DNA of 31,414 nucleotides from Methylococcaceae bacterium UBA7658. GTDB lineage: Bacteria > Pseudomonadota > Gammaproteobacteria > Methylococcales > Methylomonadaceae. Under the pieces are notes generated by a model. It was not told the DNA's origin, made no database searches, and saw only the letters and a list, made by a program, of their open reading frames with translations. The position numbers and the translations under genes were made by a program. Position 1 is the stretch's first letter; each line of letters starts with the position of its first letter. Shown here one piece after another: positions 23,836-31,414 of the stretch. The stretch covers positions 44,091 to 75,504 of the forward strand of contig DLHW01000053.1 of assembly GCA_002483425.1 (NCBI GenBank). Reading direction: 5' to 3'.

Positions 23836-24693
23836 ATGAAAAAACTGCTGTTTCAATTCGACACGGATATTCATCCTTCTGTTTTCGATACTGTTGTCGC
23901 CTACGATGGCGGCGCTGATCATGTGATAGGACATGGCGGATTAACACCAGAAACCGTAAGAATGCTGGTAGAAGGCGCAATTTTTACGCGCCCCCCGAAA
24001 GAAAAGAAAAATACCGCAATTTTCATCGGCGGAAGCAACCTTAGGCAAGGTCAAGCGTTGTTTGAAGCTGTTCAAAAGCAATTTTTTGCCGGGTTCAGGG
24101 TCTCCCTAATGTTTGACAGCAACGGATGCAATACCACGGCTGCGGCTGCAGTTGCAAAGTTGACGAAAAACCACAGTCTTCTAGGAAAGAAGGCTGTAGT
24201 GTTAGCGGGAACCGGCCCTGTTGGTCAACGCGCTGCGGTTATGTTGGCTAAGGAAGGCGCGCACGTTCTGATCACCTCCCGGTCATTTGCCGATGCAGAA
24301 AGCCTATGCAATGATCTGAAAACGAAATTTAATGTCAACATCGGGCCGATAGAAGCAAAAGACAATATTGCACGAGCGGAAGCTGTTTCCGATGCTAACA
24401 TCGTATTATCGGCAGGGGCCGCCGGGATTCAATTACTTAAAGAGGAGCACTGGCGAGGCAACTCGGCTATTGAGCTTATCGTTGACGCCAACGCATCGCC
24501 GCCATTCGGTATCGGCGGTATCGACATGATGGACAAAGGAATTACCCTCCATGATAAAGTCGTGTGGGGCGCGCTCGGTTTCGGTTCGCTCAAACTGGCT
24601 CTGCACAGAGCATGTATTACCAAGCTGTTCGAAACCAATACCCAGCTCTTCGATGCCGAAAATATCTATGCCCTGGCAAAGGAAATGGCTTAA
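23836..24693 (+). CDS. mtdA: NADP-dependent methylene-H4MPT / methylene-H4F dehydrogenase
   Basis: Oxidises methylene-tetrahydrofolate or methylene-tetrahydromethanopterin with NADP+, linking formaldehyde oxidation, NADPH supply and the serine cycle. I start at the ATG at 23836 (285 residues), because MKKLLFQFDTD matches the Methylorubrum MtdA N-terminus and AAGGCG precedes it; a start nine codons earlier is possible. Landmarks: FDTVVAYDGGADHVIGHG (17-34), TAIFIGGSN, SLMFDSNGCNTTAAAAVA (90-107), NADP loop VVLAGTGPVGQRAA (121-134) and the C-terminal LHRACITKLFE...YALAKEMA. It is 12 bases ahead of gck. fchA, its usual neighbour in alphaproteobacterial clusters, does not follow. Confidence 0.96.
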   Translation: MKKLLFQFDTDIHPSVFDTVVAYDGGADHVIGHGGLTPETVRMLVEGAIFTRPPKEKKNTAIFIGGSNLRQGQALFEAVQKQFFAGFRVSLMFDSNGCNTTAAAAVAKLTKNHSLLGKKAVVLAGTGPVGQRAAVMLAKEGAHVLITSRSFADAESLCNDLKTKFNVNIGPIEAKDNIARAEAVSDANIVLSAGAAGIQLLKEEHWRGNSAIELIVDANASPPFGIGGIDMMDKGITLHDKVVWGALGFGSLKLALHRACITKLFETNTQLFDAENIYALAKEMA

Positions 24694-24705
24694 GTCTGCC
24701 GGTGT

Positions 24706-26070
24706 GTGAACACTATTAATCAACCTGCTACCTCCGCGCTGAGAAATCTTGCGTACAAAATTTTTAAGGCGGGATTGGACGCCGCCGACCCTTATCAAGC
24801 GGTTGAACGCTGTGTAAAGACAGATCATGATCGCTTAACGATTTTATTAAATAAACTCAGCCAGATCCGCGCCGATGCTTGGACGAAAATCCATGTAATC
24901 GCCTTCGGCAAAGCGGCGTGCCCGATGATTAAAGCAGCTTTGGACTGCATCCCGCCAAATTTGTTAGGCCGATCAATTGCCGTCGCCAATTACGAAAATG
25001 TAACGTCAATCGAAGGTGTTACCGTCATTGGCGCTGCACATCCTCTGCCGGATGAATCAGGCTACAACGCTGCGAAGCAGTGCGCGGAAATTGCCGGAAA
25101 CGCAAATGCGGGCGAACTGGTTTTAGCTCTGATTAGCGGCGGCGGCTCTGCCTTAATCCCTTATCCTGTCGAGTCCGTTTCGTTAACCGAAAAAATCCGC
25201 ACGACGGATTTATTGCTGGCTTCCGGCGCAACCATTAACCAAATGAATTGCGTACGCAAACATTTGTCGCGACTAAAAGGCGGCGGTCTGGCAAGATTAG
25301 CCGCACCCGCAGATTTACATGCGTTGATTTTGTCCGATGTCATCGGCGACGACTTATCCGTGATCGCCAGCGGGCCAACCGTGCCGGATGAATCCACCTA
25401 TTGCGAGGCAATAGAACTACTTCAAGCTAAACATATCTGGCGGTATTTACCCGATAATGTCCGAACGCATTTACAAAAAGGCAAGGAAGGCAAAGCTACC
25501 GAAACACCGAAACCCAACGACCCTCTCTTCAGCCAATGCGGTCATACCCTAATCGGTAGTAACCGCATCAGCGTCGACGCCATCGTAACCAGTGCGCGCG
25601 AACTGGGTTTTGAGCCATACTTATACAGTGATACCCTATGCGGAGAAGCGAAAGAAGCCGCCGAAAAATTGGTGCTTTTCGCAATAGGGCTACTCAGCAA
25701 AACCGGAAATAAACCGCTGGCTATTCTCGCAGGCGGAGAGACCACGGTAACGATCAAAGGCATCGGCAAAGGCGGGCGCAACCAGGAAATGGCGCTTGCC
25801 TTTGCCATCTATGCCCAAAAAAAGGAACTGCCGGGAAATTGGGTGTTTTTAAGCGGCGGCACGGATGGCCGCGACGGCCCAACCGATGCTGCCGGCGGCC
25901 TGGTCGATTCAGGTACAATACAACGCATACTGGATGCCAGCTTGAATCCTGCTGAATTATTGGCAAATAATGATTCCTATAACGCCTTAAAAGCATCGCA
26001 CGACTTACTCATGACAGGCGCGACAGGGACGAATGTCGCCGACTTGCAGGTGCTGCTGCTACAAAATTGA
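24706..26070 (+). CDS. gck: Glycerate 2-kinase, MOFRL/GckA family
   Basis: Phosphorylates D-glycerate to 2-phosphoglycerate, the product then passing to enolase. The 454-residue product has the two-part GCK/MOFRL structure: FGKA (67-70), AHPLPDE (111-117), SGGGSAL (144-150), KHLSRLKGGGLA (185-196), SDVIGDD (210-216) and ASGPTVPD (221-228), then the MOFRL region with AGGETTV, GKGGRNQEMALAFA and SGGTDGRDGPTDAAGG. The start is GTG at 24706-24708 without a visible ribosome site, only 12 bases after mtdA, so translation is probably coupled. glyA follows 32 bases later, forming mtdA-gck-glyA. The 2-kinase type is the one used in methylotrophic serine cycles. Confidence 0.93.
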   Translation: MNTINQPATSALRNLAYKIFKAGLDAADPYQAVERCVKTDHDRLTILLNKLSQIRADAWTKIHVIAFGKAACPMIKAALDCIPPNLLGRSIAVANYENVTSIEGVTVIGAAHPLPDESGYNAAKQCAEIAGNANAGELVLALISGGGSALIPYPVESVSLTEKIRTTDLLLASGATINQMNCVRKHLSRLKGGGLARLAAPADLHALILSDVIGDDLSVIASGPTVPDESTYCEAIELLQAKHIWRYLPDNVRTHLQKGKEGKATETPKPNDPLFSQCGHTLIGSNRISVDAIVTSARELGFEPYLYSDTLCGEAKEAAEKLVLFAIGLLSKTGNKPLAILAGGETTVTIKGIGKGGRNQEMALAFAIYAQKKELPGNWVFLSGGTDGRDGPTDAAGGLVDSGTIQRILDASLNPAELLANNDSYNALKASHDLLMTGATGTNVADLQVLLLQN

Positions 26071-26102
26071 ATTAACGAAGATTACACTTTTAGGAGAAAT
26101 GC

Positions 26103-27356
26103 ATGTTTAATAAAGCCATGACCATCGCCGGATTCGATGATGAATTGTTCGAAGCAATCCAGGAAGAAAGGCAACGCCAGGAAGACCATATCGAGCTGAT
26201 AGCCTCGGAGAATTATTCCAGCCCCCGCGTACAGGAAGCGCAAGGCACTTGTTTGACTAACAAATACGCCGAAGGTTATCCCGGCAAGCGTTATTACGGC
26301 GGCTGCGAATTTGTCGATAAGGCGGAGCAACTGGCGATCGATCGCGCCAAGGCCTTGTTCGGCGCGGATTACGCCAACGTGCAGGCGCATTCCGGTTCGC
26401 AGGCCAATATGGCGGTATTCATGGCGTTGATACAGCCGGGCGATACCATCTTGGGCTTAAGTCTGGCGCACGGTGGTCATTTGACGCATGGCGCCAAGCC
26501 GAATTTCTCCGGCAAAATCTACAATGCCGTGCAGTACGGGCTTGATCCAAATACTGGATATATTGACTATGAGCAAGTTGAAGCCCTGGCGCTGGAACAC
26601 AAACCCAAAATACTGGTTGCTGGGTTTTCAGCTTATTCGCGCATTTGGGATTGGCAACGATTCCGCGAGATTGCCGACAAGGTCGGTGCTTATCTGGTTG
26701 TCGATATGGCGCATGTCGCCGGATTGGTGGCGGCGGGCGTTTACCCGAACCCTGTACCGATTGCCGATGTGGTTACCAGCACGACCCATAAATCCCTGCG
26801 TGGTCCACGCGGTGGCTTGATTCTGGCTAAAAGTAACCCTGATCTGGAGAAAAAAATCGATTCCAACATCTTCCCTGGTATTCAGGGCGGGCCGTTGATG
26901 CATGTTATTGCCGCCAAAGCGGTTTCATTTAAAGAAGCCATGCAGCCGGAATTTAAAGTGTATCAGGAGCAGGTTATTCTTAATGCCAAGGCGATGGCGA
27001 AAGTATTTGTCGACCGCGGTTTTGACGTGGTGTCCGGCGGCACCGATAACCACCTAATGCTGGTCTCGTTAATCCCCAAAGGCATTACTGGCAAAGCCGC
27101 CGACGCCGCCTTAGGCAAAGCGCACATCACCGTCAACAAAAACGCCGTACCCAACGACCCGCAATCGCCCTTCGTCACCAGCGGCATCCGCGTCGGTACG
27201 CCAGCGCCCACCACGCGTGGCTTCAAGGAAGCCGAAGTCACCGATGTCGCCAACTGGATGTGCGACGTAATGGAAGCTATGGACGATGAAAAAGTGATTG
27301 CGGCGGTGCGGGAAAAAGTGACGGCGCTTTGCAAGCGGTTTCCGGTTTATGGTTAG
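26103..27356 (+). CDS. glyA: Serine hydroxymethyltransferase
   Basis: PLP enzyme joining glycine and methylene-H4F to give serine, the C1-fixing reaction of the cycle. The 417-residue length is standard. Motifs: HIELIASENYSSPRV (29-43), TNKYAEGYPGKRYYGG (52-67), HSGSQAN (96-102), DMAHVAGLVAAG (201-212), PLP lysine Lys230 in VTSTTHKSLRGPRGG, and GGTDNHLMLV. A strong ribosome site (TTAGGAGA) lies before the ATG. It closes the mtdA-gck-glyA run. Many type I methanotrophs hold a second, housekeeping glyA, which would make this the serine-cycle copy; that cannot be seen from this window. No terminator separates it from the next gene. Confidence 0.96.
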   Translation: MFNKAMTIAGFDDELFEAIQEERQRQEDHIELIASENYSSPRVQEAQGTCLTNKYAEGYPGKRYYGGCEFVDKAEQLAIDRAKALFGADYANVQAHSGSQANMAVFMALIQPGDTILGLSLAHGGHLTHGAKPNFSGKIYNAVQYGLDPNTGYIDYEQVEALALEHKPKILVAGFSAYSRIWDWQRFREIADKVGAYLVVDMAHVAGLVAAGVYPNPVPIADVVTSTTHKSLRGPRGGLILAKSNPDLEKKIDSNIFPGIQGGPLMHVIAAKAVSFKEAMQPEFKVYQEQVILNAKAMAKVFVDRGFDVVSGGTDNHLMLVSLIPKGITGKAADAALGKAHITVNKNAVPNDPQSPFVTSGIRVGTPAPTTRGFKEAEVTDVANWMCDVMEAMDDEKVIAAVREKVTALCKRFPVYG

Positions 27357-27382
27357 CGAAAAGCGAAATCCCTTAATTCAGA

Positions 27383-28636
27383 ATGAAAAGCTCAAAAATC
27401 GCAATCTTCATTGATGTTGAAAATCTTACTCAATGGGTAAAAGAAGATGGCCCTGAGAAGCTTTTATCTGAGTTAAGTTCTACAGGGCAAATTATCGTTC
27501 GCAGGGCGTATGGTAACTGGACAAATCAAAACCTATTCAATTTTCAAGGAAATTTGAATCGATCAGGGTTTGAGCTTATTCATAATTTTCATCCAATTAG
27601 CGGTAAAAATTCTTCTGATATACAGCTGACTATTGATGTAATGGAATACGCCCTACGTTTAAGCGATGTAGAGTGGTTTGTCCTTGCAACGGGTGATTCC
27701 GACTTTTCACCATTATTTAGGCGTTTAAGGGAAATTGGCAAAGAAGTTATCGGGGTCGGCCCACGGTCTGCATTAAGCGAGAGCGTCAAAACTTCGTGCT
27801 CAAGATACGTTTACACGGACATTACCCAAGAAACTATTAAATTAGCACTAGATGATGCCATTGATTTAGTTGAAAAAGCACTAAAAACATTTGCTGATCC
27901 AGTCTCTTATTCTTCGTTAAAAAATGTCATGATAAATATTGATAGTGCATTTGATGAGAAAGCCTTGGGTTTTAAGTCTTTCAGCGAATTTTTAAAGTCG
28001 ATTGATTCAATTGAACTTATCCGTTCTGATGATGCTAAGACTTGGTTAGCTACACCTAAATCATTAAATATCGATACTTCAGATTCGTTGAAAATAGATA
28101 AAGATGAACAGCTAATGGCATCTCAAATTGAATCCTATCAAAAGTTATTGAAAGAAAAAAACTGGCCCTCTATTCCCAACGATTACTTAACGAAAATATA
28201 CAACGTATTAATAACCCTGCCGCCATTACCAAAAAATGAATTAACAGAAGTTGTAATAGGAAAGCTTCAAGACAATAAAATTACTTCAACAGATGTAAAA
28301 AGAGCGATTTCAGTTTTTATGAAATCTAAGTTATTTTATTTGCCTTCTAATGTGGATGAAAGCATAGACAAAAACTGCTGGCAATTGGAAAAAAATAGAG
28401 GTTTTCTCCAAAAAGTTGATATTGCCCTGATAGCCAGGCTTGTGTCGGGCTGCATAGAAAACGACATTGAGTTGAATCCAGAAGTAGTTACACAATGCTT
28501 ATATGGAAATTACAAAAAGGATAAATTACTTGATTTAATCAGCCAAGGCTATGATCTTTACAAAGAAATAAAAAAACAATACGGTCAAAAACACGGCATT
28601 CTTCAAATTAAAGTAATAGCTCAATCTTTAGACTGA
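27383..28636 (+). CDS. NYN-domain (PIN-like) putative ribonuclease with LOTUS/OST-HTH-like domain
   Basis: A 417-residue protein. Residues 5-148 match the NYN/LabA-type nuclease fold: IAIFIDVENL (7-15, Asp11 and Asn14), NSSDIQLTIDVMEYAL (77-91, Asp79 and Asp85) and FVLATGDSDFSPLFRRL (99-115, Asp105 and Asp107), followed by REIGKEVIGVG; these acids form the expected metal site for RNA cleavage. Residues about 175-224 (YSSLKNVM...KALGFKSFSEFLKSID...WLATP) read like an OST-HTH/LOTUS RNA-binding module, and 250-415 is a further helical region with possible winged helices. It is far more AT-rich than glyA, which ends 26 bases before with no terminator, so it may be co-transcribed. A hairpin terminator follows. 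It is probably an acquired gene; the target RNA is unknown and a defence role is inference. Confidence 0.85.
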   Translation: MKSSKIAIFIDVENLTQWVKEDGPEKLLSELSSTGQIIVRRAYGNWTNQNLFNFQGNLNRSGFELIHNFHPISGKNSSDIQLTIDVMEYALRLSDVEWFVLATGDSDFSPLFRRLREIGKEVIGVGPRSALSESVKTSCSRYVYTDITQETIKLALDDAIDLVEKALKTFADPVSYSSLKNVMINIDSAFDEKALGFKSFSEFLKSIDSIELIRSDDAKTWLATPKSLNIDTSDSLKIDKDEQLMASQIESYQKLLKEKNWPSIPNDYLTKIYNVLITLPPLPKNELTEVVIGKLQDNKITSTDVKRAISVFMKSKLFYLPSNVDESIDKNCWQLEKNRGFLQKVDIALIARLVSGCIENDIELNPEVVTQCLYGNYKKDKLLDLISQGYDLYKEIKKQYGQKHGILQIKVIAQSLD

Positions 28637-28995
28637 AAAACAAAAGAATTCGGGTTCGGGTTTTCTGGAATTGAAGACTAACGGAACATTTTGACGTTTG
28701 GTTTCCGTTTTTCTGGCGCAACCTCACTTTACCCCTTTATTGATAATTAGTGCAGGCAACCAGCGACACTGGAGGCTGTAAAGTTTTCATGCCTATACTA
28801 TATTCAAGTTAACGTGCAGAGTTTGTCGAGGCCGTTAAAATAGCGTCTATCGAGGCCAAACAATAGGAGGCATTAGAAAAAATGCTCTGTTTACTGTGTT
28901 TTTAGTTCCGGTTTCTGCCAAAATACGCAAATCTAAACCAAATTATTACGGTTAAGGCCGGAATAGCTAACAATAATAATAATGAGGAGAAAACT
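28637..28995. other. Intergenic region after the NYN gene
   Basis: 359 bases without a supported gene. It contains the terminator at 28680-28712 and two copies of TCGAGGCC about 24 bases apart near 28828-28860. It also has AGGAGG followed by a seven-codon frame (28882-28905) that I do not call. The promoter of the gene at 28996 should lie near its right end, where AATAATAATAATGAGGAG occurs. Confidence 0.45.
28680..28712 (+). terminator. Rho-independent terminator after the NYN gene
   Basis: Stem AACGGAA / TTCCGTT followed by TTT, 43 bases after the stop codon. The loop is long (16 bases), so efficiency is uncertain. Confidence 0.55.
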
Positions 28996-29316
28996 ATGAA
29001 CCTTGACAATAAATTTAGCGCGTTGCAGCTTGCCATCATTAACGATCAAGCCGCTTTGTACGATTGCGCTTGTCCTCTTCACGTCAGTATGCAAATTACT
29101 AACTTGCGTAAATTATTCGATTATCAAAATCAGTGTATAGAACAGGATAAGGCGTCCGAAAGCAATGTGCTGACCCAAGTGCATCAGCGAATTGCCGAAG
29201 TCACGAAGCAAGCGCATCAATTGATGGAAGAATGCCTGGATGAGATATTGGATTTAGAGGGCTGGGACCGGACGAAACTGGAAATGCCAGCCGGTTTAAG
29301 AAAGCGAAAAGATTGA
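28996..29316 (+). CDS. Small helical cytosolic protein of unknown function
   Basis: A 106-residue protein that I do not recognise. GAGGAG seven bases before the ATG is an excellent ribosome site and supports a real gene. It is almost entirely helical and charged, with no signal peptide or membrane segment. Cys24 and Cys26 lie in YDCACPLHVSM, and the C-terminus LEGWDRTKLEMPAGLRKRKD is basic. The base composition is like tgt downstream, not like the NYN gene upstream, so it appears to be resident. It has its own upstream spacing and about 190 bases before tgt, so it is probably monocistronic. Confidence 0.7.
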   Translation: MNLDNKFSALQLAIINDQAALYDCACPLHVSMQITNLRKLFDYQNQCIEQDKASESNVLTQVHQRIAEVTKQAHQLMEECLDEILDLEGWDRTKLEMPAGLRKRKD

Positions 29317-29506
29317 GCGGCGATCGGATTGCGGGATAGAGCGGCTAGAGTATTAATATTGATTGTTAGCCCGGGTTAGGCCGGATTTTTCAATTGGGTT
29401 GTTTTATCGGTCAGCGCCGTAACCGGATAACACTGCGCATTTTTAGAAAAAACTAAAACCGAAAATCGAACAACCTCCTTATTTTTAATATCAGTAACAT
29501 AACTAA

Positions 29507-30622
29507 ATGGAATTTAACATCATCGCGCGGGACGGTTACGCCCGCCGGGGGCAACTCGCCTTAAATCACGGCATTATTGAAACTCCGGTATTCATGCCGG
29601 TCGGCACCTACGGCGCTGTTAAATCGCTTACTCCGGATGATTTAAACCATCTGGGCGCGCAAATTATTCTAGGCAACACCTTTCATTTAATGCTGCGGCC
29701 CGGTACCCCGGTAATAAAAGCACATAACGATTTGCACGGGTTTATGAACTGGCGGAAGCCGATTCTCACCGATTCCGGCGGTTTTCAAGTGTTCAGCTTA
29801 GGGGATTTAAGAAAAATCAGCGAGCAGGGCGTGACGTTCAGGTCGCCCATCGATGGCGGTAAGATTTTCATGGGGCCTGAAGAATCCATGCAGGTACAGC
29901 GCGATTTAGGATCCGATATCGTAATGATTTTCGACGAGTGTACGCCTTATCCAGCGACTGTTGACGAGGCGGCGGAATCCATGCGGTTGTCCCTGCGCTG
30001 GGCGCAGCGCAGTAAAATAGCGCATGGCGATAATCCGAACGCCTTATTTGGAATTGTACAAGGCGGTATGTATGAGCATCTTCGCAAAGAATCTATTGAC
30101 GGTTTGACCGGCATCGGTTTCGACGGCTACGCTATCGGCGGTTTATCGGTAGGCGAACCGAAAGAAGAAATGATGCAAACGCTGGACGCCATTCACCCTC
30201 TGATGCCCGCCGACAAGCCGCGCTATTTGATGGGGGTCGGTACACCGGAAGATTTAGTCGAGGCGGTGCGGCGCGGTATCGATATGTTCGATTGCGTCAT
30301 GCCGACGCGGAATGCGCGTAACGGTCATTTGTTTACCGCGTTCGGCGTTGTTAAAATCCGGAATAGCCAGTACGAATACGATACTGGCCCTATCGACGAA
30401 AATTGCGCGTGTTATACCTGCCGGAACTACTCCAGAGCGTATCTCCGCCATCTCGATAAATGCCAGGAAATGCTGGGTTCTAGGCTGAATACGATACATA
30501 ATCTTTATTATTATCTGAATCTTATGCAAGAATTGCGCGACGCCATTGCAAAGCAAGAACTGGATATTTTTGTCAAGCGCTTTTATGAACAACGAGGAAA
30601 AGTTGTTCCAACTGTGTCATAA
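29507..30622 (+). CDS. tgt: Queuine tRNA-guanine transglycosylase
   Basis: Exchanges guanine-34 for preQ1 in tRNAs with GUN anticodons, a step in queuosine synthesis. The 371-residue length is normal. Visible residues: general acid/base Asp89 in LTDSGGFQVFSLG, FDECTPYP (142-149), GIVQGG (182-187), YAIGGLSVGEP (208-218), nucleophile Asp262 in DMFDCVMPTRNARNG, and the zinc site Cys300, Cys302, Cys305 and His331. It is followed 41 bases later by yajC and then secD, the widely conserved tgt-yajC-secD-secF arrangement. The upstream region has only a weak CCGG-based hairpin near 29370 and no clear promoter. Confidence 0.97.
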   Translation: MEFNIIARDGYARRGQLALNHGIIETPVFMPVGTYGAVKSLTPDDLNHLGAQIILGNTFHLMLRPGTPVIKAHNDLHGFMNWRKPILTDSGGFQVFSLGDLRKISEQGVTFRSPIDGGKIFMGPEESMQVQRDLGSDIVMIFDECTPYPATVDEAAESMRLSLRWAQRSKIAHGDNPNALFGIVQGGMYEHLRKESIDGLTGIGFDGYAIGGLSVGEPKEEMMQTLDAIHPLMPADKPRYLMGVGTPEDLVEAVRRGIDMFDCVMPTRNARNGHLFTAFGVVKIRNSQYEYDTGPIDENCACYTCRNYSRAYLRHLDKCQEMLGSRLNTIHNLYYYLNLMQELRDAIAKQELDIFVKRFYEQRGKVVPTVS

Positions 30623-30663
30623 TAGGGGATTAGCTAAAAAATTGAACTAACCCGAGGATTAAA

Positions 30664-31011
30664 ATGAGTTTCTTTATCTCTGACGCGATGGCCGCAGCAG
30701 CGCCGGCGGCGCAACAACCCGGCATGGAAGGTTTGTTGTTTCCGGTCGCCATCTTAGTGTTCTTTTATTTTCTGTTTCTGCGTCCGCAAGCCCAGCGCGC
30801 CAAAGAAAAAAAACAAATGGTTGCGGCTTTAGGTAAAGGCACTGAAGTGGTCACGACTGGCGGCATCTTAGGTAAAGTAGTCGATCTAGACGATAATTTC
30901 GTCAAACTGGAAGTCGGCGACAATACCTTTATTCAAGTGCAACGTCAAAGCATCGAAAGCATGATGCCGAAGGGGACTTATAAGGCCGTTACCAAAAAGG
31001 CAACCGTTTAG
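30664..31011 (+). CDS. yajC: Sec translocon accessory protein YajC
   Basis: Small inner-membrane partner of SecDF-YidC that aids protein export. The 115-residue product has a short periplasmic N-terminus rich in Ala and Pro, one membrane helix (about 22-40, GLLFPVAILVFFYFLFLRP) and a conserved cytoplasmic part with QRAKEKKQMVAALGKGTEVVTTGGILGKV. A GAGG ribosome site precedes the ATG. Its place between tgt and secD is the standard order. Confidence 0.96.
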   Translation: MSFFISDAMAAAAPAAQQPGMEGLLFPVAILVFFYFLFLRPQAQRAKEKKQMVAALGKGTEVVTTGGILGKVVDLDDNFVKLEVGDNTFIQVQRQSIESMMPKGTYKAVTKKATV

Positions 31012-31074
31012 TTTTAACTTCATAGACTGAGCAATCCTGCAAAAAAATCATGCAGTCTGATAATGGAATAACAA

Positions 31075-31414
31075 ATGCAAAATAGTTTCCCGCTTTGGAA
31101 AAACATCCTGGTCATTGCAATATTCGCGTTCGGCACGTTGTATTCGTTGCCTAACCTGTTCGGGGACGATCCTTCAGTTCAGGTGTCCTCGCAAAAAAGC
31201 GCAAAGATCGAACAACGGCAAGCAGACCTTATAACATCTGAAATTAAAACCGCGGGAGTAACCCCGAAAGCGTTTGAATTTCAAGACGGCCGGGTGTTAG
31301 CGCGATTTAACAATACCGACGATCAGCTCAAAATTACCGATTTGCTGAAAGATAAATTGGGAAATGATCTAACGGTCGCCATGAATTTGGCGCCTGCTAC
31401 GCCCTCATGGTTAA
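31075..31414 (+). CDS. secD: Protein translocase subunit SecD, N-terminal part, cut by window
   Basis: First 113 codons of SecD, the inner-membrane component that uses the proton gradient to pull exported proteins through the Sec channel. The first membrane helix is at about 9-27 (KNILVIAIFAFGTLYSLPNLF), followed by the start of the large periplasmic P1 domain, including GDDPSVQVS, typical of SecD after the first helix. It begins 63 bases after yajC, as expected. The rest lies beyond the right edge, so integrity cannot be judged. Confidence 0.93.
   Translation, partial: MQNSFPLWKNILVIAIFAFGTLYSLPNLFGDDPSVQVSSQKSAKIEQRQADLITSEIKTAGVTPKAFEFQDGRVLARFNNTDDQLKITDLLKDKLGNDLTVAMNLAPATPSWL

Noticed and set aside
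28882..28905. Seven-codon frame preceded by AGGAGG
   Set aside because: Too short to support as a gene and not linked in an attenuator-like way to a downstream gene.

Overview
The window looks like the chromosome of a gammaproteobacterial (type I, Methylococcales-like) methanotroph or close methylotroph. The main evidence is a nearly complete set of serine-cycle and C1-transfer genes (mcl, mtkA, mtkB, sga, hpr, mdh, mtdA, gck, glyA) embedded in gammaproteobacterial housekeeping neighbourhoods (gcvR-bcp, pilU-pilT-yggS, tgt-yajC-secD). Base composition is moderate. No tRNA, rRNA, CRISPR array, transposase or integrase was recognised.

Layout. 1-2230: a truncated dicarboxylate/amino-acid symporter gene, divergent from gcvR-like and bcp genes. 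2231-3430: a long non-coding stretch, a small secreted protein of unknown function, and a block of hairpins. 3431-6391: the twitching-motility ATPases pilU and pilT, divergent from yggS. 6584-9309: a minus-strand operon for a periplasmic redox module (MauG/CcpA di-heme peroxidase, Tat-exported metallophosphoesterase, mono-heme cytochrome c). 9914-13374: an exported pair, an STN/HEAT-repeat protein and a twelve-NHL-repeat, cysteine-paired double propeller. 13628-13852: a small membrane protein.

14113-27356 is the serine-cycle region. The minus-strand mcl-mtkA-mtkB operon makes and cleaves malyl-CoA. It is divergent from sga, with an inverted repeat lying over a plausible sga promoter. hpr follows sga, and then come mdh (minus) and mtdA-gck-glyA (plus). 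Together these cover methylene-H4F/H4MPT oxidation, glycine to serine, serine to hydroxypyruvate, glycerate to 2-phosphoglycerate, oxaloacetate to malate, malate to malyl-CoA, and malyl-CoA to glyoxylate plus acetyl-CoA. The genes ppc, eno and fchA are not in the window.

This metabolic block is broken up by genes of unrelated, more AT-rich character: a possible HEPN-type (R-x4-H) protein between sga and hpr, a NYN (PIN-like) nuclease with a LOTUS/OST-HTH-like domain directly after glyA, a small secreted protein after hpr, and an unrecognised 201-residue protein divergent from mtdA. The two putative RNA-acting genes are the most interesting unexplained content. 28637-31414 returns to ordinary genome: a small conserved-looking protein, tgt, yajC and the start of secD.
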